Positions 26,050 through 34,573 of a stretch of DNA of 64,000 bases are shown here, piece after piece. The DNA comes from Leuconostoc litchii (GTDB lineage Bacteria > Bacillota > Bacilli > Lactobacillales > Lactobacillaceae): NCBI RefSeq assembly GCF_008107645.1, contig NZ_SDGY01000005.1:1-64000 (forward strand), written 5' to 3'. The number at the start of each line of letters is the position of its first letter. Positions within the stretch are counted from its first letter, which is position 1. Made by a program: the position numbers and the translations under genes. A model generated the notes under the pieces. The model was not told the DNA's origin and did no database searches. It saw only the letters and a list, made by a program, of their open reading frames with translations.

Positions 26050-27246
26050 ATGTTTCAAGCAATAAAAGAAAATAGCCGAACGAATAATATCAAGGTACGT
26101 ATTACTGTTTATTTAACTTATATTGTACAAGGATTTGCACTCATCATTTTAGCGCAAACAGTGCAACAGTTAAGTGAACTTTGGCATGCTTCGATAGCTG
26201 GTACAACGGCTGTCGTATCAGCTATCGGTATTGGAAAGTTAATTGCATATCCTATTTTGGGTGAATTATCAGATCACGTGAATAGGAAAAAATTATTAAC
26301 GTTGTCGATGGTTATGTACCTGATATTTTTTACTATTTTGCCACTAACAAAAACACTATTTCTTGCAATTGTGATAACAACATTAGCCGGACTGGCTAAC
26401 GCAGCACTGGATTCAGTGGCCTATCCGACTTTATTAGAAATTAATCGAGGCAAATCGAGCGGTAATGTCTTGATTAAAGCTATGATCTCGTTAGGTGAAG
26501 GAATATTGCCTATTATTCTAGTAGCATTACTTGAGCGTCAAATTTGGTTTGGATGGTTATTTTGGGTAGCAACGGCACTTCTAATTATTGATTTAGCACT
26601 CATGGTATCGATTGATGCAGAGAGATTTTATCCTATTAAAAGAAGTGAAAAAACTGTTGACTCACAAAATAATGGGGTTTGGAATTGGCGTATTCAAAAA
26701 ATACTATTTCTTATTTATGGTTTTAGCGCAATGTGGACCATGATCCATTTTACGCAATGGATTACACGATATTTCCATATTGTACAGTCATTTTCAGTGG
26801 CTAGTTCGCACGTATTAATGTCGTTTTATAGTGTTGGTTCTCTCGTTGGTGTAGGGTTGCTATTTGTAGTGACTAATCGCAGTTGGATTAGTGAAAAATT
26901 ATTATTAATTTTAACAGCGTTAGGGACAATAATAGGACTAAGTATTGTTCTATTGAGTCATGAGCCAATTAGTGCTAGTGTGGGATGCTTTATTTTTGGT
27001 ATTTCAGCTGCCGGTGGATCCTTACAATTGGGACTTGGGCAGTTAATTGCTTCTGATCCTAATTTTTCGGGACGTTTAACTGGTTTATATTTTTTCTTTG
27101 GTAGTATCGCACTATTAATCATGCCAATTGCAACAGGCTTTTTTGCATCACAGCATTTGCGTGGTGTGATGTTAAGTTTATTGGTTGTCGCGGGATTAAA
27201 TTTTTTTATCGTAATTTTCAATTTTTATCATACGATGAAAAAATAA
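26050..27246 (+). CDS. MFS transporter
   Basis: A 398-residue 12-TM major facilitator. Motif A is GELSDHVNRKK (about residues 72-82), a proline/glycine-rich TM5 follows (KAMISLGEGILPIILVALLE), and the second half has a long central loop (KRSEKTVDSQNNG). It has sugar/drug type topology, but the substrate cannot be predicted. Upstream 243 bp separate it from divergent ktrB, with TATAAT-like boxes near 25970 and 25990. The ribosome site is AAGGGGATGA. The gene is monocistronic and ends at a terminator. Confidence 0.8.
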   Translation: MFQAIKENSRTNNIKVRITVYLTYIVQGFALIILAQTVQQLSELWHASIAGTTAVVSAIGIGKLIAYPILGELSDHVNRKKLLTLSMVMYLIFFTILPLTKTLFLAIVITTLAGLANAALDSVAYPTLLEINRGKSSGNVLIKAMISLGEGILPIILVALLERQIWFGWLFWVATALLIIDLALMVSIDAERFYPIKRSEKTVDSQNNGVWNWRIQKILFLIYGFSAMWTMIHFTQWITRYFHIVQSFSVASSHVLMSFYSVGSLVGVGLLFVVTNRSWISEKLLLILTALGTIIGLSIVLLSHEPISASVGCFIFGISAAGGSLQLGLGQLIASDPNFSGRLTGLYFFFGSIALLIMPIATGFFASQHLRGVMLSLLVVAGLNFFIVIFNFYHTMKK

Positions 27247-27287
27247 TTAATGGTTAATTAGTATTGGTTTGAGATTATGCTATTGTG

Positions 27288-27327
27288 CACTAAAAAAGCA
27301 AGACACAGTTGTCTTGCTTTTTTAGTG
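27288..27327. terminator. Bidirectional terminator
   Basis: A perfect 18-bp stem (CACTAAAAAAGCAAGACA and complement) with loop CAGT lies between convergent genes. Confidence 0.9.
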
Positions 27328-27343
27328 TCACGTTCGGCAATTT

Positions 27344-28060
27344 TTAGCCAAGCATTTTTTTCATTCTGTTTTGAAAATCGACTAGAGGTTCAGGTTCAGG
27401 CTGGCTCATCCACACAGATATAAAGGACATGAGCATTTCTATAAAGTACTCCATTGACATTGGATCTGCGGCCATATCAGGATTATGTTTAATCAGTAGT
27501 GACAAATATTTAGATTTGATAAATTTGATCCAAATATGTCTGATATATGGTCGTGTATATAAAAGATGTAATTCTTCTTTTTTGCTATATAGCATTGGTG
27601 CCATATCATTAATAAACACTGATACAAGATTGTTATTGATTGATAGACTTGTTTCCACTCTTATTTTGACATCCTTATCAATCCGATTAATGACAGCATA
27701 GAATAGATCGTCATATGAAGGATAATACTGCTTAATTTTGTTTATTGCAATACCAGAAGTCTTTTCCAATTGTTTGAGTGTAGGTTTTTCTTTTCTGTTT
27801 GAATGTAAATTTGCTAAAAAAGACAGCAAAATCAAATCTTCCTCATTATTTTCACATGGGTCAGATGGATGCACAATAAAAAAATCTAGTGGTAGGTCAA
27901 ATCTCTCAATAATCAACAGCATCATTTCTGTAGTGGGATGCCCTTTGTGACGCTCCCAGTTAGAGACAGATTGAAAAGAAATATATAGTTTTTCAGCAAA
28001 TTGTTGCTGTGTCAACCCCTTTTCTTGACGGAGTGCTTTGATTTTGTTGCCAATCTCCAT
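27344..28060 (-). CDS. Double-domain regulator: XRE helix-turn-helix plus TetR-like domain
   Basis: A 238-residue protein. Residues 1-60 are an XRE/Cro helix-turn-helix (IGNKIKALRQEKGLTQQQFAEKLYISFQSVSNWERHK). From about residue 80 a second unit looks like TetR: LEKTSGIAINKIKQYYPSYDDLFYAVINRID matches the TetR recognition helix and the SKEELL-type motif, followed by a helical ligand-type domain. The open frame continues 14 codons upstream, but TGGAG before MEIGNKIK fixes the start. It diverges from the CPBP protease gene, and a dyad between them is a likely operator. Confidence 0.75.
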   Translation of the reverse strand: MEIGNKIKALRQEKGLTQQQFAEKLYISFQSVSNWERHKGHPTTEMMLLIIERFDLPLDFFIVHPSDPCENNEEDLILLSFLANLHSNRKEKPTLKQLEKTSGIAINKIKQYYPSYDDLFYAVINRIDKDVKIRVETSLSINNNLVSVFINDMAPMLYSKKEELHLLYTRPYIRHIWIKFIKSKYLSLLIKHNPDMAADPMSMEYFIEMLMSFISVWMSQPEPEPLVDFQNRMKKMLG

Positions 28061-28103
28061 AATAATCTCCAAAAGTACTTCCTTAGTACTATGATATAAC
28101 AAA

Positions 28104-28120
28104 ATTGGAATGAATCCAAT
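28104..28120. promoter_or_regulatory. Operator-like dyad between regulator and CPBP gene
   Basis: ATTGGA, five bases, then TCCAAT, 44 bp upstream of the XRE/TetR-like gene. An AGTACT pair flanks it nearer the start. This is a candidate autoregulatory site. Confidence 0.4.
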
Positions 28121-28262
28121 ATATTACCATAAATTGTGTTGAAAATCACTAAAAAATTAATAACTGTTCGTACTAAGTTTTGAAATCTATAAAAAAATAC
28201 TTTGATACAATGTTCAGAGAACACTTGAAGTATTCAAAATAGCTACCTTTGAAAGGGTAATC

Positions 28263-28928
28263 ATGACAATTCGCCGTAAAATAACAGCCGCATCAAAAAA
28301 GCTTAGAAAAATTATTGTACTTGTTTTTGTAACGTTTTTAATTGACCTCATTATAAGTGTGCCTCATATTTTTATTTTTATAGATCAGTCTAATGTGTGT
28401 CTTGGACTGACATCAATTGTTAGCTCGTGTATCATTTCTTATTGTGGCTATCGATACTTAGTATCAAAGACAACTGCTATTTTTGAGCACATTAATGTGA
28501 AGAAAATAGGGTATGTTGTTCTCATGTTAGGCATAACAACAATACTGATGAATTGGGTATTACCAGCTATATTTGGGCAAACTGAGGATATTGGCCTGAA
28601 CCAGCAAATAATTGAAAATATGTTTCACCAAGGTGGAATAGTGTCGCTATTATTCAAGTTTGATATGGTAATTACTGCACCAATAATTGAAGAGATATTT
28701 TATCGTGGGATCCTATTTGAGGAAGCCAAATCATTGGGGAAAGTTGTTCAATTTGTATGGCCAACGTTGGTTTTTGCAGCCATTCACTCACCTTCTACGC
28801 CGAATCAGTGGACAGTTTACTTAACAGGAGGTGTATTATTGATGGTTATCCGACTAATAACTAAAAAATTACAATACACAGTAATGTTTCATATGGGGCA
28901 TAATTTAATGTCAGTTATGGGTTTATAG
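28263..28928 (+). CDS. CPBP family intramembrane metalloprotease (CAAX protease-like)
   Basis: A 221-residue membrane protein with about six hydrophobic segments. The CPBP motifs are intact: EEXXXR in APIIEEIFYRGILF, a His in FAAIHS and a further His/Asn pair in HMGHNLM. In lactic acid bacteria such proteins often act as bacteriocin self-immunity factors, although here the neighbour is a regulator rather than a bacteriocin. The ribosome site is GAAAGGG. A short AT-rich gap follows before the nucleoside transporter operon. Confidence 0.85.
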   Translation: MTIRRKITAASKKLRKIIVLVFVTFLIDLIISVPHIFIFIDQSNVCLGLTSIVSSCIISYCGYRYLVSKTTAIFEHINVKKIGYVVLMLGITTILMNWVLPAIFGQTEDIGLNQQIIENMFHQGGIVSLLFKFDMVITAPIIEEIFYRGILFEEAKSLGKVVQFVWPTLVFAAIHSPSTPNQWTVYLTGGVLLMVIRLITKKLQYTVMFHMGHNLMSVMGL

Positions 28929-29016
28929 AAATAAAGAAAATGTGTAAAGAAGTCTATCTCAATTTGCTCTAATCAATAGGTAAAATGATTGCAACATACG
29001 TGTTTAGAGAACATGG

Positions 29017-29081
29017 TATAATGTTATTTAAGGAAAATTCCGCGAACAGCTTTTGTCCGCGGAATTTTTACAACTTATTAT
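29017..29081 (+). promoter_or_regulatory. Leader of the nucleoside transporter operon: promoters around a strong hairpin
   Basis: An extended -10 (TGGTATAAT, ending 29022) is followed by a hairpin with arms AAAATTCCGCG (29035-29045) and CGCGGAATTTTT. A second promoter, TTGTCC (29053-29058), 17 bp, TATTAT (29076-29081), starts in the 3-prime half. The hairpin can act as a terminator for the first promoter, or its DNA dyad as an operator covering the second -35. Confidence 0.5.
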
Positions 29082-29100
29082 AGAAAGAAGCAGAGAGTAT

Positions 29101-30657
29101 ATGACCGAATCAACACCAGTCATTGAGATGCGACACATTATCAAAAAATTTGGTGATTTCGCAGCCAATGATGACATTAACCTACAAGTCCAACAAGGTG
29201 AAATTCACGCGTTACTTGGTGAGAACGGTGCAGGAAAATCAACATTGATGAACATTTTGACAGGATTGTTGCAACCTACTAGTGGCGAAATCTTGATTAA
29301 TGGTAAGAAAGTATCAGTCGATTCACCTTCAAAATCTGATGCGTTAGGTATTGGAATGGTGCATCAACATTTTATGTTGATTGACGCTTTTACTGTGACA
29401 GAAAATATCATACTCGGGTCAGAGATAACAAAGGGATTATCTTTAGATACGAAAACTGCTGCTAAGAAGATACAAGCCTTATCAGATCAATATGGTCTAT
29501 CTGTGGACCCTATGGCTAAAATCTCTGACATTTCGGTCGGTCAACAGCAGCGCGTCGAGATATTAAAGACGCTTTATCGTGGTGCTGATATCTTGATTTT
29601 TGACGAACCAACTGCAGTTCTGACACCACAAGAAATTGATGAGTTGATTACCATTATGCACAACTTAGCCCAAGAAGGAAAATCAATTATCTTAATCACA
29701 CATAAGTTGGATGAAATTCGTGCAGCTGCTGATACAGTGACTGTCATTCGTGCGGGTAAATCTATTGATACATTTCCTGTTGCAGGGGTGTCTTCACAGG
29801 AACTAGCCGATTTAATGGTTGGCCGTGAAGTCAGCTTTAAAACAGATAAGGAATCTGCTAAACCAGGTAAGGTTGTCTTATCTATTGATAACTTAGAAGT
29901 GCAGGATTCACGTCGAATTGCAGCTGTGAAAGATTTTTCTTTAGATGTTAAGGCGGGGGAAATTGTTGGGTTAGCTGGTATCGACGGGAATGGTCAAACT
30001 GAACTAATTCAAGGTATCACTGGTTTAACAAAGGTTCAAGCTGGACATGTAAAGTTAAATGGTGAGGATATCACAAATAAGAAGCCTCGACATATTACTG
30101 AGGCAGGTGTGGGTCACATTCCTGAAGATCGTCTTCGCTTTGGTATGGAAGTTGAAATGACATTGTCTGAAAATTTGTCACTACAAACCTATTATAAAAA
30201 CCCCATCTCAAAGTCAGGCGTTTTACAGCCAGCTGAGATGGATAAGTTAGCTAATAAGCTAGTCAAAGAGTTTGATGTGCGTGCAGCTAGTATTCAAGTT
30301 ACTGCAGGATCAATGTCTGGTGGAAACCAACAAAAGGCCGTCGTGGCACGTGAGTTAAACCGTGATAATAACTTGGTTATTGCTGCTCAACCCACTCGTG
30401 GTTTGGATGTTGGTGCGGTTGAATACATTCATCAACGATTAATTGCACAACGTACGGCAGGTAAGGCTGTGTTAGTTGTTAGTTTTGAGTTAGACGAAAT
30501 TCTTAATTTATCAGACCGAATTGCTGTTATTAATGACGGTAAAATTGTAGGGATAGTTGATGCACAAGATACAAACAAACAAGAGCTTGGGTTACTAATG
30601 ACAGGGATGAGTCTAACAGAAGCTCGTGCAGCGTTGAAAGAAGAGGTGGATGCCTAA
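29101..30657 (+). CDS. nupO: Nucleoside ABC importer, dual ATP-binding protein (NupO/YufO-like)
   Basis: A 518-residue protein with two fused ATPase domains, as in BmpA/NupN-type nucleoside importers. Domain 1 has Walker A GENGAGKST, signature SVGQQQRVEIL and Walker B ILIFDEPTA. Domain 2 has the altered Walker A GIDGNGQTE, signature SGGNQQKAVVAREL and IAAQPTRGLD in place of Walker B DEP, which suggests a degenerate second site. The frame opens 16 codons earlier inside the leader hairpin, so the ATG of MTESTPVIE is taken as start. It is coupled to the next gene (TAATG). The binding lipoprotein is not encoded here. Confidence 0.88.
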   Translation: MTESTPVIEMRHIIKKFGDFAANDDINLQVQQGEIHALLGENGAGKSTLMNILTGLLQPTSGEILINGKKVSVDSPSKSDALGIGMVHQHFMLIDAFTVTENIILGSEITKGLSLDTKTAAKKIQALSDQYGLSVDPMAKISDISVGQQQRVEILKTLYRGADILIFDEPTAVLTPQEIDELITIMHNLAQEGKSIILITHKLDEIRAAADTVTVIRAGKSIDTFPVAGVSSQELADLMVGREVSFKTDKESAKPGKVVLSIDNLEVQDSRRIAAVKDFSLDVKAGEIVGLAGIDGNGQTELIQGITGLTKVQAGHVKLNGEDITNKKPRHITEAGVGHIPEDRLRFGMEVEMTLSENLSLQTYYKNPISKSGVLQPAEMDKLANKLVKEFDVRAASIQVTAGSMSGGNQQKAVVARELNRDNNLVIAAQPTRGLDVGAVEYIHQRLIAQRTAGKAVLVVSFELDEILNLSDRIAVINDGKIVGIVDAQDTNKQELGLLMTGMSLTEARAALKEEVDA

Positions 30658-31784
30658 TGATTGCACAAAAGAATAATCTTTCCGTGGCAATGTTTTCAAT
30701 CCTATTTGGATTGATTGTTGGTGCTGTAATCATGCTGGTCTTTGGCTATAATCCAATTTCTGGGTATGTTGCGTTAATTGGTTCTGCATTTGGATCAATG
30801 CAAGATATTGGTGGCGTACTAACACAAATGACTCCTTTGATTTTGACCGCCTTAGGATTTGCGGTTGCTTCGGCTGCTGGTTTTTTCAATATTGGTTTGT
30901 CAGGACAAGCTTTGGCTGGATGGGTTGGCGCAGTTTGGTATGCTTTGAGTTTTCCAAATATGCCTGCTATTTTAATGATTCCAAGCGCTTTGATTATTGG
31001 TGCTGGGTTGGGCGCAATTGCAGGGTTTATTCCTGGTTGGTTGCGTGCACAGTTTGGTGCTAGTGAAGTTATTGTTACCATTATGATGAATTATATTTTT
31101 CTTTTCTTGGGTAATAATATCTTACAAAATACTATGTCTAAAAGTATTAAGGAATCGGCAGAAACGACAAAGCAAGTTGGTGCCAATGCTTCACTTCAAA
31201 TGAAATGGTTAACGGATTTAACACAGGGGTCAAGTATTTCAGCTGGCATATTTATTGCTTTATTAATGATTGTTGTTGTTTGGTTTATTATGAAAAAAAC
31301 GACGCTCGGATTTGAAATTCGTGCAGTTGGATTAAACCCTGATGCAGCTAGATACGCTGGTATGTCAGCTAAACGTAATGCTACGATTGCTATGGCGATT
31401 TCTGGTGGTTTAGCAGGTTTGGCAGGGACAATTGAGGGGCTTGGTAATTATCTCAATTTCTTTACTCAAAATGGATCACCATCAATCGGCTTTGATGGAA
31501 TGGCTGTTGCGTTGCTTGGGGGCGGTTCATACCTTGGTATTCTTGGTGCTGCTGCTATTTTCTCGGTACTAAAGATTGGTGGCTTAGGCATGCCGATGTC
31601 TTCTGGTGTACCATTTGAGTTGGTAGATATTGTTACAGCTTCGATTATTTTCTTTGTTGGTGCACGTTATTTAATTTTATTAATGCAAAAACGCATTAAG
31701 GCAATGGATGAAAAAGCCGCCGTAGAATCAGCGAATAAAAAAGCTGCAAAAGAAAATAAGAATCCGCAGAAAGGCGGTGAATAA
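30657..31784 (+). CDS. nupP: Nucleoside ABC importer permease (NupP/YufP-like)
   Basis: A 375-residue BPD_transp_2 permease with eight to ten membrane segments and a charged Lys/Glu/Ala C-terminal tail (about 345-375). GWLRAQFGASEVIVTIMMNYI and LGFEIRAVGLNPDAARYAGMSAKRN, which contacts the ATPase, are characteristic. It forms a heterodimer with the following permease. Start and stop are coupled on both sides. Confidence 0.87.
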   Translation: MIAQKNNLSVAMFSILFGLIVGAVIMLVFGYNPISGYVALIGSAFGSMQDIGGVLTQMTPLILTALGFAVASAAGFFNIGLSGQALAGWVGAVWYALSFPNMPAILMIPSALIIGAGLGAIAGFIPGWLRAQFGASEVIVTIMMNYIFLFLGNNILQNTMSKSIKESAETTKQVGANASLQMKWLTDLTQGSSISAGIFIALLMIVVVWFIMKKTTLGFEIRAVGLNPDAARYAGMSAKRNATIAMAISGGLAGLAGTIEGLGNYLNFFTQNGSPSIGFDGMAVALLGGGSYLGILGAAAIFSVLKIGGLGMPMSSGVPFELVDIVTASIIFFVGARYLILLMQKRIKAMDEKAAVESANKKAAKENKNPQKGGE

Positions 31785-31785
31785 A

Positions 31786-32742
31786 ATGTCATTCATGGCA
31801 ATGTTATCACTTGTTATATCTAGTACATTAGTTTATTCAGCACCGCTGATATTTACTTCAATTGGCGGTACTTTTTCTGAACGCTCAGGTGTTGTTAACG
31901 TTGGGTTAGAAGGTATCATGGGGATGGGTGCCTTTGCAGCAGTTGTCTTTAATTTGACCTTCGCAGGGCAACTTGGTGCTGCAACACCTTGGTTAGGATT
32001 ATTAGCTGGAGCAATTGTTGGTGTTCTTTTCTCACTGATTCACGCTGTAGCTACGGTAACGTTGCGTGCAGATCATATTATTTCTGGAACGGTTATTAAT
32101 TTGATGGCACCGGCTTTGGGTGTTTTCCTTATTAAGGTTTTGTATGGTAAAGGGCAAACGGAATCTATAGGACAGGATTTTGGTTATGCTACTGTTCCTG
32201 GTTTAGCAAAAATCCCAGTGCTAGGACAATTATTCTTTGAAAAAACTTCTGGACCTGCGTGGTTAGCAATTTTTGTTGCTGGTATATCATGGTACATTAT
32301 TTTTAAAACAAAGTTTGGATTGCGTTTGCGGTCAGTTGGCGAAAATCCACAAGCTGCTGATACACTTGGATTAAATGTAGCACGGTTACGTTACTCAGGT
32401 GTAATGCTTTCTGGGTTACTTGGTGGTATTGGTGGTGCTGTCGTTGCACAATCAATCTCGTTAAACTATTCGGCCAGTACGATTGTTGGACAAGGGTTTA
32501 TGGCGATGGCCGCAATGATCTTTGGCCGTTGGAATCCACTGGGTGCGTTGGGTGCTTCATTGTTCTTTGGTTTGTCACAATCACTTGCCGTGATTGGGGC
32601 ACAGCTGCCGGGATTAAAAAATGTTCCTTCAATTTGGTTACAGATTGCACCATATGTACTCACAATTATTGTGCTAGTATTCTTTTTTGGTAAGACACGT
32701 CCGCCTAAGGCTGATGGTGTGAATTATATTAAAGCTGCTTAG
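31786..32742 (+). CDS. nupQ: Nucleoside ABC importer permease (NupQ/YufQ-like)
   Basis: A 318-residue second BPD_transp_2 permease, with the family segments SGVVNVGLEGIMGMGAF, LRADHIISGTVINLMAPALGVFL and LRLRSVGENPQAADTLGLNV. An in-frame GTG lies three codons earlier, but AAAGGCGGT precedes the ATG at 31786, which is preferred. It is the last gene of the operon and ends at a terminator. Confidence 0.87.
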   Translation: MSFMAMLSLVISSTLVYSAPLIFTSIGGTFSERSGVVNVGLEGIMGMGAFAAVVFNLTFAGQLGAATPWLGLLAGAIVGVLFSLIHAVATVTLRADHIISGTVINLMAPALGVFLIKVLYGKGQTESIGQDFGYATVPGLAKIPVLGQLFFEKTSGPAWLAIFVAGISWYIIFKTKFGLRLRSVGENPQAADTLGLNVARLRYSGVMLSGLLGGIGGAVVAQSISLNYSASTIVGQGFMAMAAMIFGRWNPLGALGASLFFGLSQSLAVIGAQLPGLKNVPSIWLQIAPYVLTIIVLVFFFGKTRPPKADGVNYIKAA

Positions 32743-32749
32743 TGATATT

Positions 32750-32784
32750 AAAAAAGGTTGAATCAATTGATTCGACCTTTTTTG
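32750..32784. terminator. Bidirectional terminator
   Basis: AAAAAAGGTTGAATC and GATTCGACCTTTTTT form a 15-bp stem (one T-G wobble) with loop AATT. It is shared by the nucleoside operon and the convergent dehydrogenase gene. Confidence 0.9.
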
Positions 32785-32785
32785 T

Positions 32786-33700
32786 TTACAGATATGCTTT
32801 TGTTTTTTCAGCAATTGCATCGGCAGACTTTTGCAACAGTGCCTGCTCTTCGTCAGTGAGCTGTAGGTCAAACTCAGCTGTTATACCGTCACGTCCAATA
32901 ACAGCCGGCGTAGAAATATACCCTTTGAATTGATTATCATAATGAGAAACAATCGCTTCTCGGTGTGCGTCAGATAGGACTAGTTTAGCGAGGGAAACAG
33001 CGGCATGAGCGATGGCAAAGTTAGTATACTTTTTACCAGCAAAAACAGTAAAACCACCAACACGTGCTGCTTCTGCAACATGATTCAAGTCAATATTGTA
33101 TAGTTTAACTAACTCTGTTATGTTTTTACCGAGTGCGCTAACTGTAGACCAAGCTGCGAATTGTGAATCACCATGTTCACCAAGCATGTAGCCATTGATA
33201 CCGCGAGGATCAATAGCCAATGTGTCACCAAGTGCACGCTTCAAACGGGCAGTATCTAAATAAGTTCCAGTACCAAAAACTTGGTTTGTTGGCAATCCAG
33301 TTGCTTTTTGATAAATGCCAGTAATCACATCTACAGGATTTGAAATGACAATTAAGACACCGTTGAAACCAGCATTTTTCAAGTCGGAACCAACTTGTTG
33401 CACTTCTGGGGTGTTAGCTTTTAATTCTGTAAAACGATCTCCACCGGGTTTGATAAGATCGATATGACCAAGTGCAGAGATAATCACATCTGCATCAGCT
33501 AAATCTTTGATTGTACCCGTGTGCACATTAACATGATGATCTAATAGACTAGCTGCATCACGAAAATCAAGTTCTTCAGATGCTAGTTTTTCGGGTTTTT
33601 TGTCTACTAAGACCAATTCATCTGCTAAGCCTTGAGCAATAATAATGTGTGCAACAGTTACGCCAACATGACCAATGCCGACAACGCCTATTTTTCTCAT
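32786..33700 (-). CDS. L-2-hydroxyisocaproate-dehydrogenase-like enzyme (LDH/MDH superfamily)
   Basis: A 304-residue NAD-dependent 2-hydroxyacid dehydrogenase. The nucleotide motif is GVVGIGHVGVTVAH, the catalytic His is in GYMLGEHGDSQF and the substrate Arg is in GTGTYLDTARLKR. The specificity loop reads ALGHIDLIKPGGDRFTELK. The Gln that defines L-lactate dehydrogenase is not present, and the loop resembles the longer L-HicDH loop of Weissella confusa (recalled from the literature). Reduction of branched or aromatic 2-oxo acids is therefore more likely than pyruvate, but annotation as L-LDH is the usual alternative. GAGGT ribosome site. Confidence 0.8.
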   Translation of the reverse strand: MRKIGVVGIGHVGVTVAHIIIAQGLADELVLVDKKPEKLASEELDFRDAASLLDHHVNVHTGTIKDLADADVIISALGHIDLIKPGGDRFTELKANTPEVQQVGSDLKNAGFNGVLIVISNPVDVITGIYQKATGLPTNQVFGTGTYLDTARLKRALGDTLAIDPRGINGYMLGEHGDSQFAAWSTVSALGKNITELVKLYNIDLNHVAEAARVGGFTVFAGKKYTNFAIAHAAVSLAKLVLSDAHREAIVSHYDNQFKGYISTPAVIGRDGITAEFDLQLTDEEQALLQKSADAIAEKTKAYL

Positions 33701-33763
33701 GTGAGTACCTCGTTAATTTATTATGTGTTATAAATTAGATTATACACATAATAAGTGAAAATG

Positions 33764-33804
33764 AAAACAGTATTAGTATCTTAGTAGGATACTAATACTG
33801 TTTT
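33764..33804 (-). terminator. Terminator of the trpXYZ operon
   Basis: A 17-bp perfect stem (AAAACAGTATTAGTATC and complement) with a seven-base loop. On the minus strand it is followed by TTTTCATTTT. Confidence 0.85.
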
Positions 33805-33817
33805 TGAGCGCAAGGAA

Positions 33818-34573
33818 TTAACTGACAAAGTACCTTAAAATTGTATTTTCATCCAATGCTTTTTTTTCTTCATCACGAACATCAAGGACAATATTGCCTG
33901 CATTCATAATAATGAGCCGATTGCCGTACTTTAAAGCATCTGCTAAATTATGTGTAATCATTAGTGCTGTTAATTTATGTTTAGTTACCTGTTCATTGGT
34001 GGCTTGCATCAATTGTTCAGAAGTTTTTGGATCCAATGCTGCTGTATGCTCGTCTAGTAATAATAATTCAGGTTTAACACGAGTAGCCATCAAAAAACTT
34101 AAAGCTTGACGTTGGCCACCTGATAAATCACCAGTAGCGGTGTTTAAACGACTATCGAGATTATTACCCATTACTTTTGTTAACGTTGCATATTCTGTTA
34201 ATTTTTTTTGTGTTAATCCACGGCCATGTAATGTACGTTTACTACCACGTTTTTCAGCAAGTAATAAGTTTTCGGCCACTGTCATTCTTGGCGCTGTACC
34301 CATTTTGGGATCTTGAAAGACGCGAGCAATGTAATTTGTGCGTTTGACGGCTGTTTCATGAGCAATATTGTGCCCATTATGCAAAATTTCTCCGGAAGAA
34401 ATGGATAAATTACCAGCTATAGTATTAAATAGTGTTGATTTACCAGCACCATTTGTACCTAATACTGTAATGAAATCTCCGTCATAAATGTCAAAATTCA
34501 CTGATTTTAATATTTGGACGCCATCACCGACTGTGACAACGACATTTTTAAGGGAAAATACGGAATTAGTCAT
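33818..34573 (-). CDS. trpZ: Tryptophan-type ABC importer ATP-binding protein
   Basis: A 251-residue ATPase with Walker A GTNGAGKST, signature LSGGQRQALSFLMA, Walker B LLLLDEHTAALDP and H-loop ITHNLADAL. The DEHTAALDP form of Walker B is the one seen in TrpX-associated ATPases. It overlaps the permease gene by eight bases. It energises uptake of an amino acid, and tryptophan is inferred from the leader peptide of the operon. Confidence 0.85.
   Translation of the reverse strand: MTNSVFSLKNVVVTVGDGVQILKSVNFDIYDGDFITVLGTNGAGKSTLFNTIAGNLSISSGEILHNGHNIAHETAVKRTNYIARVFQDPKMGTAPRMTVAENLLLAEKRGSKRTLHGRGLTQKKLTEYATLTKVMGNNLDSRLNTATGDLSGGQRQALSFLMATRVKPELLLLDEHTAALDPKTSEQLMQATNEQVTKHKLTALMITHNLADALKYGNRLIIMNAGNIVLDVRDEEKKALDENTILRYFVS

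Noticed and set aside
28989-29022. Classical -35 (TTGCAA) for the first promoter before the nucleoside importer
   Set aside because: The spacing to TATAAT is 22 bp, too long. The extended -10 is a sufficient explanation.
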